A stretch of 57,941 nucleotides of DNA, taken from contig CADEED010000010.1 of NCBI GenBank assembly GCA_902826225.1, positions 1 through 57,941 on the forward strand, in the 5' to 3' direction. Of the stretch, positions 23,287 through 30,785 are shown in pieces. The notes beneath the pieces are model-generated. The model did no database searches and was not told the DNA's origin. It worked only from the letters and a program-made list of their open reading frames with translations. The translations under genes were made by a program, and so were the position numbers. The stretch's first letter is position 1, and each line of letters begins with the position of its first letter. This DNA comes from an uncultured Pseudomonadota bacterium (GTDB taxonomy: Bacteria > Pseudomonadota > Gammaproteobacteria > Steroidobacterales > Steroidobacteraceae).

Positions 23287-23640
23287 GTAGTTAGTCGTCG
23301 TCGACTTAGGTAATCGCTGTCAGCCGACCATGTCGACTACACGAACTTGAATATTGCGGCTGGGACGTTGGTGACCTGTCGGCCCCCGGCTAAACAGTTA
23401 AGCCCGCGTGTCGATCCACGCCTTTTTCGTCCTCACCAGTAGCCATAACGCGTGCTACCGACTGAACCCGTGTTCGTGAGCAAATCCGTAAGTTTCTATG
23501 TCCTCGAAATCTTTGTCTCTCGCGCGCATCACTTCATGATGCAACGCGGGAGAGCTTACCCTCGTCATCGTTACAAAGTCGTTGCAGAGACGCTGTTTTC
23601 AGCAACTTAAGCACGCTTTGTCGAACTCGACCGAGCGGAT
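23287..23640 (-). ncRNA. Candidate structured RNA or regulatory leader
   Basis: This 350-base stretch is clearly poorer in GC than its surroundings, lacks the local GC-rich third-position bias, and ends exactly at a strong intrinsic terminator. On the minus strand several local stems can be drawn: GCTG-AAAA-CAGC near the 5' end, GTAGC...GCTAC around 23440-23460, GGCT...AGCC around 23388-23404, and a GTAGTCGAC...GTCGAC pair just before the terminator. A possible promoter lies at 23642-23669 (TTGTGG, 16 bases, TATCAT). No match to tmRNA, 6S RNA, RNase P RNA or SRP RNA was recognised. Alternative: a decayed small coding region, since one frame reads 37 codons, an amber stop, then 18 more. Confidence 0.4.
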
Positions 23641-23641
23641 G

Positions 23642-23669
23642 ATACGCCGAATCGCCAGTCCCACAATGT
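23642..23669 (-). promoter_or_regulatory. Possible sigma-70 promoter for the 23.3-23.6 kb transcript
   Basis: On the minus strand TTGTGG and TATCAT are separated by 16 bases. The -10 matches five of six positions, the -35 fewer. It would start a transcript near 23635 that runs into the terminator at 23286-23260. Confidence 0.3.
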
Positions 23670-23708
23670 CTCGACCGCGCGACAATCCGCCCCTGGTAAC
23701 GGCAGGAG

Positions 23709-25895
23709 CTACGAATTCTGCAGCCCGTCGGATGCGCGGAAACGATCGCCGCGGCGCAGGCGGATCGAGAACACCACGCCCGATCCGTCCGGCAGGTCCG
23801 CCGCCTCGGCCGACCCTCCGTGGAATTCGGCGATCAGGCGGACGATGTAGAGGCCAAGTCCGAAATGTGGCCGCTTGTCGGTCTCGGCGCGGGACTGCCA
23901 CAGGGATTCGAACAGCCGCGTGGCGGCCTCTGGCGGCAGCAGCGGGCCGGGGTTGGCGACCGAAAGCTCCGCGTGCGTGGCATCGGCACGCAAACTCACG
24001 CGGATCGTGGCGCCATCCGCGCTGAAATCCACGGCATTGTCGACGAGCTTGTCGAGCATTTGCACGATGAGATCGGGCGCGCCGGTGAACAGCAGCGGTT
24101 CGGCGGGGACATCGCACGCAAACTGCCGCCGCGGGAATGCCGCGCCATAAGCATCGACCGCGGCCCGGACGAGCACCGCCAGATCGAACTGCTGGCGATC
24201 GCTGTGTGCGATCGCTTCCTCGACGCGGGTGGCGGCGCCCATGGCGGTCAGGATGGCGCCGAGTCGTTCGCTGCCCTCGCGGGCGCGCGCGATGTAGATC
24301 TTCGCGTTTTCGCCCATCCCGGATTGACCTGCCGCAGCCGATGCCTGGGCCTCGGATTCCAGGTTTTCGAGCGATGACCGGACGATCGTGAGCGGCGTGC
24401 GGATCTCGTGCGCGAGCTTGCCGGCGAGCGTCCGCAGATAGCCGGTGTATTCGTCGAGTCGGCCCAGCAGAGAAGAGAAGCTGCGCGAGAGGTCGCCGAG
24501 CTCGTCCTTCGCTTCGCTCTCCGGCAACGTTCGCGACACGCTGCCTTCGCGGCCGAGCGCGGTCTCGCTGGCGGCGCCGAGTCGCGAGATCCGCAGCGTC
24601 ATCCGGCCGGCGAACCAGAAGGCGGCGATCACGGTGAACAACGTGACGAACAGCGTGAGGTTCAGCAGGCGAGTGAGCGCCCGGTCCCGCAGCGTAAGCC
24701 AGCGATCCGCCGTCTGGGCGAGCTGGATCACGCCCAGGACGTGCTGGCCGTCGGCGGAGTAGATCGGTGCCGCGGCGGCGACGATCACCCGGTTTTCATA
24801 GGGTCCGGCGAACAATGCCGACGCCGGTGCGCCCCGCGCCGCGCGCGCGGTGAGCGCCTGCGCGGCCTTCGCGCGCTCGACCTGCGAGACGCTGCGCGGG
24901 ATTGCGCCGCCGTCGAGGAACACCCGGTACATGCGCGGCAGGAAGCCCCGCAGGCGCGTGTAATCGCCGGGCAGCGCCGGCGCGTCCAGGCGCGTGAGCA
25001 CGGCGTTCGTCGCCGACGTCACCGTGAGCTCCACGCCGGGTTGAGTGAACTGATCCAGGTGGATGTTGAGATCGGGCGAGGCGGCGACGAGCCGGCCGGT
25101 GGCGCGCAGGTCGGCGGCGTCCAGGGTGCCATAGCTCTCGCGTGCGCTGCCGCGACGATCGCGGTCGTCCACGAGGGCGCCGATGTGCTGCCCGACGAGC
25201 GACAGCGGAATGCCGATCTCGAGCACGTAGCCATCGCGCGAGCGCTGCCAGACGGCCTCGATGCGCGGCTCGCCGACGGCTTCCTCGCGTCCGTACTCGC
25301 GCGTCTCGATGCGGCGCCCGCGCGCGCTGCCCGCCCCCGAGCTGCCGAAGAACAGGCGCTGTTGACCGCCGCGCTTGTCGTCGAACGCAATCCACACGCG
25401 GTCACCGAGCGTGTCGGGGTCGAGCGGCGCCATCTCGGAACCGTCGTAGACGACCTTGTCGTCCTTCACGAGCAGCGCCAGGTAGAGCCAGCGCTCGTGC
25501 GTGGCGGCGAGCATGCGCAGCGAATCGCCGCCGGGCCCCGCGACGCGCACGAGGTTGCGATTGTCGAGATCCCATTCGTCCGCGCGTCCGTCGATGAGCG
25601 GAGCGCCCGACATCACCACCGGCGTGAGGTCGCGCTCGGAATGGCGATCCAGCGCGGGCAGCGAATCCGCGCGGAACAGCAGTTCCTGCCGGCCCTTGAG
25701 CGACCCGGCGATCGTGGTGGCCACCGCGAGCAACGACTGCTTCTCGCTCTCGCGCAGCACGGACTCCATCTCGCGGGCGTACTGGCAGCCCGCCCACGGC
25801 AGCGTGAGCGTCGTCAGCGCGAGCATCAGTAGTTTGGTGCGGAGGCGGAACGGCGAGATCGGTCCGAAGTTCAGCAGATCGGCGACGCGGCCCAC
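23709..25895 (-). CDS. pdsS: Sensor histidine kinase of the dedicated sortase type (PdsS-like)
   Basis: A 728-residue membrane kinase. One helix near residues 20-36 and another near 425-450 frame a large periplasmic region. The first part of that region (about 90-240, LIDGRADEWDLDNRNLV ... DRVWIAFDDKRGGQQRLFF, YVLEIGIPLSLVG) resembles a CBM9/DOMON-like beta-sandwich. HAMP, HisKA (His about 496 in AHEIRTPL) and HATPase (LVDNAVDFS, FGLGLYIVRLIAEFHGG) follow. This architecture, with an OmpR-type partner next to it, matches the kinase of the proteobacterial dedicated sortase system (TIGR03785). Assignment is from memory of the architecture. It probably senses an envelope or carbohydrate cue and controls the adjacent sorting locus. 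It lies 9 bases after the regulator. Confidence 0.8.
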   Translation of the reverse strand: MGRVADLLNFGPISPFRLRTKLLMLALTTLTLPWAGCQYAREMESVLRESEKQSLLAVATTIAGSLKGRQELLFRADSLPALDRHSERDLTPVVMSGAPLIDGRADEWDLDNRNLVRVAGPGGDSLRMLAATHERWLYLALLVKDDKVVYDGSEMAPLDPDTLGDRVWIAFDDKRGGQQRLFFGSSGAGSARGRRIETREYGREEAVGEPRIEAVWQRSRDGYVLEIGIPLSLVGQHIGALVDDRDRRGSARESYGTLDAADLRATGRLVAASPDLNIHLDQFTQPGVELTVTSATNAVLTRLDAPALPGDYTRLRGFLPRMYRVFLDGGAIPRSVSQVERAKAAQALTARAARGAPASALFAGPYENRVIVAAAAPIYSADGQHVLGVIQLAQTADRWLTLRDRALTRLLNLTLFVTLFTVIAAFWFAGRMTLRISRLGAASETALGREGSVSRTLPESEAKDELGDLSRSFSSLLGRLDEYTGYLRTLAGKLAHEIRTPLTIVRSSLENLESEAQASAAAGQSGMGENAKIYIARAREGSERLGAILTAMGAATRVEEAIAHSDRQQFDLAVLVRAAVDAYGAAFPRRQFACDVPAEPLLFTGAPDLIVQMLDKLVDNAVDFSADGATIRVSLRADATHAELSVANPGPLLPPEAATRLFESLWQSRAETDKRPHFGLGLYIVRLIAEFHGGSAEAADLPDGSGVVFSIRLRRGDRFRASDGLQNS

Positions 25896-25904
25896 CGTGT
25901 CCCC

Positions 25905-26594
25905 TCAACTGACCCAGCGGTAGCCCATGCCGTACACGGTGTGCACGGCATCGAACTTGTCGTCGACCACCTGGAACTTGCGGCGGATGCGTTTGATGTG
26001 CGAGGTGATGGTGTTGTCGTCGAGCACGACGTTCGCCGCGTCCATGAGCTGCTGCCGGTTCTTGACATGGCCAGGGTGCTTGGTCAGCGCGAAGACGATC
26101 CAGAACTCCGTGAGCGAGAGCAGCACGACCTCGCCGTTCCAGGTGACGGACATGCGTTCGGAGTCGAGCGACAGCGCGCCGCGGCGGATGACCTGCTTTT
26201 CTTCCGTCGGCCGGCGCAGCGCGTCGACACGGCGGAAGAGAGCGTTCACGCGCGCGCTGAGGTGCGCGAGCGAGAGGTCCTTGGTGAGGAAGTCGTCGGC
26301 GCCGAGACGCAGGCCCGACACGGCGTCGAGCTCGCTGTCGCGCGCGGTCAGGAAAATGATGGGCAGCTCGGCGGAGAGCCCACGCAGTTCGCGGCACAGC
26401 TCGAATCCGCCCTCGGGTTCGTCCTCGAGCGAGATGTCGATGACGGCGAGATCCGGCAACCGCGCGGCGAATGCGGCCATGGCCTCGCGGCGGTTGGGAT
26501 AGCCGCGCACGGCGTAGCCCTCGCGCGAGAACGCGGCGGCGTAGTTGTCGCGAATGGCACGCTCGTCTTCCACGATCGCAATCGTCTTCTTCAT
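25905..26594 (-). CDS. pdsR: OmpR-family response regulator (PdsR-like)
   Basis: A 229-residue response regulator. The receiver domain starts MKKTIAIVEDERAIRDN, with phosphoacceptor Asp53 in LAVIDISL, Thr in FLTARDS and Lys in DDFLTKDLS. A winged-helix DNA-binding domain ends in VLDDNTITSHIKRIRRKF and DAVHTVYGMGYRWVS. The distinctive EPEGGFELCRELR and HPGHVKNRQQLMDAANVVLDD segments match the regulator that accompanies dedicated-sortase kinases (TIGR03787). The ATG at 26594 is chosen because it starts the canonical receiver; the frame runs on upstream without protein character. First gene of a two-gene unit with the kinase. Likely targets are its own region and the sorting operon. Confidence 0.85.
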   Translation of the reverse strand: MKKTIAIVEDERAIRDNYAAAFSREGYAVRGYPNRREAMAAFAARLPDLAVIDISLEDEPEGGFELCRELRGLSAELPIIFLTARDSELDAVSGLRLGADDFLTKDLSLAHLSARVNALFRRVDALRRPTEEKQVIRRGALSLDSERMSVTWNGEVVLLSLTEFWIVFALTKHPGHVKNRQQLMDAANVVLDDNTITSHIKRIRRKFQVVDDKFDAVHTVYGMGYRWVS

Positions 26595-26738
26595 GGCGGG
26601 CGAGTTTAAGCGAGCGGCGGCCGGGCCGGGGGCGGGGCCACATTTGGTCACTTTCCGGCCGTGAGCCGCCTTAAACCCGCCACGGCGTTGCCGGCGCGGG
26701 GGCGCGAAATCACAGCGTCCCAACATGGAGAGAGCGCC

Positions 26739-26930
26739 ATGAACGAACGCCATCAGATCGACACCCGCCAGGCTGCCGCCGGACAGTTCGGTCCCGTCCC
26801 GGGCGAACGCTGGCGCCGATTCCTCGAACGCGTAGGCACCCGGAGCAACGACTTCTCGTCGCGGCTGTCGCGGGCGCGCTTCGTCTACCTGCATCGACGC
26901 CACACGGCGACGAACTGGTTGCCGCTGTGA
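26739..26930 (+). CDS. Small basic protein, 63 aa
   Basis: Starts MNERHQIDTRQAAAGQFGPV with GGAGAGAG ahead of the ATG, so translation is plausible. The product is Arg-rich and likely soluble, ending HRRHTATNWLPL. No family recognised. It is divergent from the response regulator (145 bases apart), so it may be under that regulator's control. Its stop codon overlaps the GTG start of another tiny gene. Confidence 0.5.
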   Translation: MNERHQIDTRQAAAGQFGPVPGERWRRFLERVGTRSNDFSSRLSRARFVYLHRRHTATNWLPL

Positions 26931-27037
26931 CCCCGCGGGACGAGTCGATGTCGTCGCCCTGGGCCTGGCTCGCGATCGGCGTGCTCGTCGGCTGCTGGAT
27001 CGCCGAGGCGTCTTTGTGCGCCGCCCGTGGCCTCTAA
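26927..27037 (+). CDS. Tiny single-pass membrane peptide, 36 aa
   Basis: A GTG start shares GTGA with the stop of the 63-aa gene, a layout that favours coupled translation. It encodes MTPRDESMSSPWAWLAIGVLVGCWIAEASLCAARGL: a short polar start and one membrane helix. Too short for composition tests; the overlap and the helix are the evidence. Confidence 0.4.
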   Translation: MTPRDESMSSPWAWLAIGVLVGCWIAEASLCAARGL

Positions 27038-27041
27038 CCCC

Positions 27042-27437
27042 TCACAGGCGCGGGAGATTCACGATGCTCAGGTTGCGCACCCGCGCGCGCTGCGTCGCGG
27101 CGAGCGCCTGGGCCACCGGTTCGTAGGAAACGCGTGAATCCGCGCTGAAGTGCACGACGGGTGCGGGTTCGACCGCATCGAGAATCCGCAAACGCCTTTC
27201 GAGCGCGGCCACCGAGGTGAATTGCTCGTCGTTCAGGCGCATGACGCCATCGAATTCGATCCGCAGATGGAATACCTGCGGATGCCGGGTGCCGGAGCTG
27301 CCGGCCGGCAGGTTAAGCTTCGTTGCGTGGGTCATGACGGGCAGCGTGAAGATCAGCATGACGAGCAGTACGAGCAGGACATCGATCAACGGCGTGGCGT
27401 TGAGCTGCGGCTCCGCCGCCAGGGACTCGGTTGACAT
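27042..27437 (-). CDS. exbD: ExbD/TolR family biopolymer transporter
   Basis: A 131-residue protein: short cytoplasmic N-terminus with LNATPLIDVLLVLLVMLIFTLP, the ExbD/TolR membrane helix with its essential Asp in PLIDVLLVLL. A periplasmic domain follows. GGAGGTGCCCC precedes the ATG, fixing the start. ExbD works with ExbB and TonB to use the proton-motive force to energise outer-membrane receptors. No exbB or tonB gene is adjacent, so it is an orphan copy, perhaps serving receptors such as the one at 8-10 kb. Confidence 0.9.
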   Translation of the reverse strand: MSTESLAAEPQLNATPLIDVLLVLLVMLIFTLPVMTHATKLNLPAGSSGTRHPQVFHLRIEFDGVMRLNDEQFTSVAALERRLRILDAVEPAPVVHFSADSRVSYEPVAQALAATQRARVRNLSIVNLPRL

Positions 27438-27503
27438 GGGGCACCTCCATCTGCGGCAAACGCGCGCCAGCGTATGGCGGGGTCGAGACCTGCGGGGCGC
27501 CGC

Positions 27504-27791
27504 ATGAGGGCAGACCGGCGCGATCGATACAGACCGATCACGATCGAGGCACAGACGCTGCTCGAGGAAGGCCGGCCGGCGGAGGCCGTGAGGGCGTTGC
27601 GCAACTCCGAGGACATCGGCTCCCGCGAGGCGCGCACGCGTGTCGATGCCTTCATCGCTGAAAACCCGCTGCTGCGCGTGCAGCTCGAGACGCGGAGACG
27701 CGAGACTCGGCGCAAGATCTTCCTGTGGTTCTTCGTGGTGGACGCGCTCGTGGTCGGCGCCTTCATCTACTGGTACTGGTACGCGCCCTGA
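27504..27791 (+). CDS. Small membrane protein, 95 aa
   Basis: From an ATG at 27504: a basic N-terminus, a helical charged middle (EAQTLLEEGRPAEAVRALRNS, reminiscent of one TPR-like hairpin), and a C-terminal membrane helix FLWFFVVDALVVGAFIYWYWYAP. The TGA stop overlaps the ATG of the glutathione transferase gene (TGATG), indicating coupled translation. No named family. The frame starts further upstream at 27474, but that overlaps the exbD leader. Confidence 0.65.
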   Translation: MRADRRDRYRPITIEAQTLLEEGRPAEAVRALRNSEDIGSREARTRVDAFIAENPLLRVQLETRRRETRRKIFLWFFVVDALVVGAFIYWYWYAP

Positions 27792-28429
27792 TGTTGCTGA
27801 TCGGGATGTTCGATTCACCGTTCGTACGGCGCGTCGCGGTGACGATGAGGTTGCTCGGCCTCGAGTTCGAGCACGCCAACTGGTCGGTTGGCAAGGATCT
27901 CGAACGCATCCGTGAGTACAACCCGCTCGGCCGAGTACCAACGCTGGTCACCCCCGCCGGCGAGCGGCTGTTCGAATCGTCGGCGATCCTCGACTGGCTC
28001 GACGAGAACGCCGGACCCGAACGGGCCTTGCTGCCGCCGTCCGGCCCGGATCGCCGCCAGGCGCTCAATCTCATGGCGATGGCCACGGGCGCGGCCGAGA
28101 AGGGCCTCATGCAGTTGTACGAGCGAGCCTTCCGGCCGGAGGACAAACGACACCCGCCGTGGGTGGAACGATGCCGGCTGCAGATGAGCGCTTCGCTCGC
28201 GGCGATCGACCGGTACACGGGGGAACGCGGCGCCTCGCAATGGCTCGTCGGCAGGCGCATGACCCAGGCCGACATCACCGTGACCTGCGCATTCACGTTC
28301 CTCAATGACGCGCTGCGCATAGCGGAGGACCGCGTGATGTACGAATCGCTGGCCACGCTCGCCGCGCGCTGTGAATCGCTGCCCGCGTTCCAGGAAACTC
28401 GCGAAGCCTTCGCGGCGCCGTCGGGGTAG
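27791..28429 (+). CDS. Glutathione S-transferase family protein
   Basis: A 212-residue cytosolic GST. The N-terminal thioredoxin-like domain starts MLLIGMFDSPFVRRVAVTMRLLGL, where Ser9 in SPFVRR is in the catalytic position and YNPLGRVPTLV carries the conserved cis-Pro. FESSAILDWL is the glutathione gamma-Glu recognition site. The C-terminal helical domain includes LVGRRMTQADITVTCAFTFL, the N-capping box motif of GSTs. It probably conjugates or isomerises electrophilic substrates. Coupled to the preceding small membrane protein by TGATG. Confidence 0.9.
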   Translation: MLLIGMFDSPFVRRVAVTMRLLGLEFEHANWSVGKDLERIREYNPLGRVPTLVTPAGERLFESSAILDWLDENAGPERALLPPSGPDRRQALNLMAMATGAAEKGLMQLYERAFRPEDKRHPPWVERCRLQMSASLAAIDRYTGERGASQWLVGRRMTQADITVTCAFTFLNDALRIAEDRVMYESLATLAARCESLPAFQETREAFAAPSG

Positions 28430-28441
28430 AGACGGGGAACT

Positions 28442-29599
28442 CTAGAACGCACTCACTCCGGTGAGTTCGCGGCCGATCGTGAGCTGGTGGATCGTCTCCG
28501 TACCTTCGTACGTGATGACGCTCTCGAGATTCAGCGCGTGCCGGATCGGCACGTATTCGGCACTGATGCCCGAACCGCCCAGCATGTCGCGGCAATCGCG
28601 CGCGATGTCGAGCGCCATGCGGCAGTTGTTCCACTTCGCGAGCGAGACCTGCGCCGGCTGCATCTTGTCCTGGTCCTTGAGGCGGCCGAGTTGATGCGAC
28701 ATGAGCTGGGCGCCGGTGATCTTCCGCGCCATCTCGGCGAGACGCAGCTGTATAGCCTGGGTGGAATTGAGCGACTTGCCGAAGAGCTGACGATCCTTCG
28801 TGTACTCGAGCAATTGTGCGAGGCAGGCCTGCGCGGCGCCGATGACGCCCCAGGTGATGCCGTAGCGCGCCTGCGTGAGGCACGACAGGGGGCCTTTCAG
28901 GCCTTTCACGTCGGGCAGCATGTTGGCCGCGGGTACGACGACGTTGTCGAAGAACAGCGCCGACGTGACGGACGCGCGCAACGAGAACTTGCGCTCGATC
29001 TCGGGCGCGGAAAAACCTTTCATGCCCTTCTCGACGATGAAGCCGCGGATGCCGTCATCCGTCATCGCCCAGCAGATGCACAGGTCGGCGATGGCGCCGT
29101 TCGTGATCCACATCTTGGCGCCATTGATGACCCAGTCACCGCCTTGTCGCACGGCGCGCGTCTTCATGTTCGAGGGATCGGAGCCGCCATGCGGCTCGGT
29201 CAGGCCGAAGCAGCCGATCTTCCGGCCGCGCGCCATGTCGGGCAGCCAGCGCTGCTTCTGCTCTGCCGACCCGAACGCGTAGATCGGGTACATGCACAAC
29301 GAACTCTGCACGGAGACGAAGCTGCGTATGCCGGAGTCGCCGCGCTCCAGCTCCTGGCAGATGAGGCCATAGGAGACGGCGTTGAGGCCTGCGCAGTCGT
29401 AGCCGTGGATCGACGAGCCCAACAGGCCGAGGTCGGCGATCTCGGCGATCAGCTCCTTCGGGAAGTGATGCTTCTCGAAGCAGTCCTGGATGATGGGGAG
29501 TACGCGCTCGTCGACGAAGCGGCCGACCGAGTCCTGGATCATGCGCTCGTCGTCCGTCAGGAGGCTGCGCACGTCATAGAGATCGAGGGGATTCAGCAT
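28442..29599 (-). CDS. gcdH: Glutaryl-CoA dehydrogenase (acyl-CoA dehydrogenase family)
   Basis: A 385-residue flavoenzyme. It carries the acyl-CoA dehydrogenase signatures: CFGLTEPHGGSDPSNMKTRA (FAD-binding), WITNGAIADL, KFSLRASVTSALFFDNV, and the catalytic Glu in ITYEGTETIHQL. IRSFVSVQSSL, with the Arg expected to hold the distal carboxylate of glutaryl-CoA, distinguishes it from ordinary chain-length dehydrogenases. GRLKDQDKMQPAQVSLAKWNN is also typical. It oxidises and decarboxylates glutaryl-CoA to crotonyl-CoA in lysine/tryptophan breakdown, passing electrons to ETF. It stands alone here; no CoA transferase or ETF gene is adjacent. Confidence 0.92.
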   Translation of the reverse strand: MLNPLDLYDVRSLLTDDERMIQDSVGRFVDERVLPIIQDCFEKHHFPKELIAEIADLGLLGSSIHGYDCAGLNAVSYGLICQELERGDSGIRSFVSVQSSLCMYPIYAFGSAEQKQRWLPDMARGRKIGCFGLTEPHGGSDPSNMKTRAVRQGGDWVINGAKMWITNGAIADLCICWAMTDDGIRGFIVEKGMKGFSAPEIERKFSLRASVTSALFFDNVVVPAANMLPDVKGLKGPLSCLTQARYGITWGVIGAAQACLAQLLEYTKDRQLFGKSLNSTQAIQLRLAEMARKITGAQLMSHQLGRLKDQDKMQPAQVSLAKWNNCRMALDIARDCRDMLGGSGISAEYVPIRHALNLESVITYEGTETIHQLTIGRELTGVSAF

Positions 29600-29613
29600 G
29601 CCCCGATTCTAAA

Positions 29614-29626
29614 GGGGTCTGACCCC
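29614..29626. repeat. Short palindrome GGGGTCTGACCCC
   Basis: A 13-base inverted repeat lies in the 34-base gap between gcdH and the Mpo1-like gene. Motifs of the GGGGTCAGACCCC type recur in many proteobacterial genomes as dispersed short palindromes. A copy number for this genome cannot be judged from one window. Confidence 0.4.
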
Positions 29627-29633
29627 ATTATCT

Positions 29634-30101
29634 TCAGTAGGAGATGCCCAGCCGCCGATACACGTGCCCGAGCAGCCACAATGGGCCGATCAACAGGAAG
29701 ACGATGTCCTTCGCGAACGACGGCCGCTTTCCCTCGATGGCGTGGCCGACGAACTGGCCGATCCAGGCCAGGATGAAGATCACCAGGCACGTCGCCCACA
29801 GAGGCCATGACAGCGTGTCAAGCCAGCGGACGACGAACAGCAGCGCGGTCAACGCGACGACGGCGCCAAACCCCAACGCCACGGACAGCCGGAAGTAGAA
29901 GACGATGGCCGCGGCAACCGCGAGGGTCGCGAAGTTGAGCCAGGGGGAGATCGCCGCGACGGCCGGCGGCACCGGAATCGCCCACAGGAAGCCGATGACG
30001 GTCATGACGATCGGCGGGACGCAGATGATGTGCAGCAGTTCGTTGCTAGGGTTGCGGTGGCTCTCGCCGTATTCGTCGAACCACTGCTGCACAGTGCGCA
30101 T
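29634..30101 (-). CDS. Mpo1/DUF962 family membrane protein
   Basis: A 155-residue membrane protein starting MRTVQQWFDEYGESHRNPSNELLHIICVPPIVM. The YGESHRNPxNxxxHxxCVP block is the family signature of DUF962/YGL010w-like proteins, and a second His (GQFVGHAIEGKRP) is also conserved. Four hydrophobic segments are visible. The yeast homologue Mpo1 is an iron-dependent dioxygenase of 2-hydroxy fatty acids in alpha-oxidation. A similar lipid role is inferred. The ATG at 30101 is chosen at the signature; the frame upstream is shadow. Confidence 0.88.
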   Translation of the reverse strand: MRTVQQWFDEYGESHRNPSNELLHIICVPPIVMTVIGFLWAIPVPPAVAAISPWLNFATLAVAAAIVFYFRLSVALGFGAVVALTALLFVVRWLDTLSWPLWATCLVIFILAWIGQFVGHAIEGKRPSFAKDIVFLLIGPLWLLGHVYRRLGISY

Positions 30102-30161
30102 GGCGGGCACGCTACGCCCGTCGCCCCGGCTCTGCAAGAATGGGGCAAACAAGGAGTGCCC

Positions 30162-30686
30162 ATGCCGCTCATGGCGCGTTTCATGCGGTTCATGTCGCGC
30201 AGCGGAATCGTTTCCGACGCGCGGCTGTTGGAGCTGTACCCGCCGTTCCGGCCGATGCGGATCCGCGTGCTCGAGATCTCGGACACCTGGCGCCAGGTGC
30301 GGATCCTGCTGCCGTTGAATGCGCTGTCGCGCAATCCGGGTGGGGTCATGTTCGGTGGCTACCAGGCGGCGCTCGCAGACCCCATCGCGGCGCTGGCCTG
30401 TGCCCGGGTTTTCCCCGGCTACTCCGTCTGGACGCGCGCCATGTCCATCTCCTTCGACCATGGCGGGAATTCCGACCTCGAACTGCGCTTCGTTCTGACG
30501 CCCGCGCAGGAAGCGGAAATCAGGATGGAGCTGGAGCGCGACGGTCGCTCCACGCCGACATTCGAGTATGCGTACGTTCGCAAGGACAATGTGCGTTGTT
30601 CGGTAGTTCGCAATACGGTGGCGATCCGGCCGAAGGGGTATCGACGCGCGACGACGCCGCCGGCCTCTCCGGAAAACGTGGACTGA
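30162..30686 (+). CDS. Hotdog-fold thioesterase-like protein (DUF4442)
   Basis: A 174-residue protein with AAGGAGTGCCC directly before the ATG. It shows a helical lead (ARLLELYPPFRPMRIRVLEI) and a hotdog core with ALSRNPGGVMFGGYQAALADPIAALAC, where GGVMFGG and the following Asp occupy the catalytic helix position of PaaI/YiiD-type enzymes. DUF4442 members are putative acyl-CoA thioesterases. The substrate is unknown. Divergent from the Mpo1-like lipid gene, 60 bases apart, which suggests a shared lipid context but does not prove it. Confidence 0.85.
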   Translation: MPLMARFMRFMSRSGIVSDARLLELYPPFRPMRIRVLEISDTWRQVRILLPLNALSRNPGGVMFGGYQAALADPIAALACARVFPGYSVWTRAMSISFDHGGNSDLELRFVLTPAQEAEIRMELERDGRSTPTFEYAYVRKDNVRCSVVRNTVAIRPKGYRRATTPPASPENVD

Positions 30687-30785
30687 GACCGACTGAGAAC
30701 TGTCTCACGGAAAATGAGTTCATTCGGCGTTCAGATGCACGCCGCGATGATTGCCCGATGCCGAGTACCTCGTAAGGAGATTCCA

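Noticed and set aside
23260..23640. tmRNA, 6S RNA, RNase P RNA or SRP RNA in the low-GC gap
   Set aside because: None of the expected hallmarks was found: no tag-peptide frame with a tRNA-like 3' end, no RNase P core motifs, no 6S-type closing stem. Left as an unknown structured transcript.
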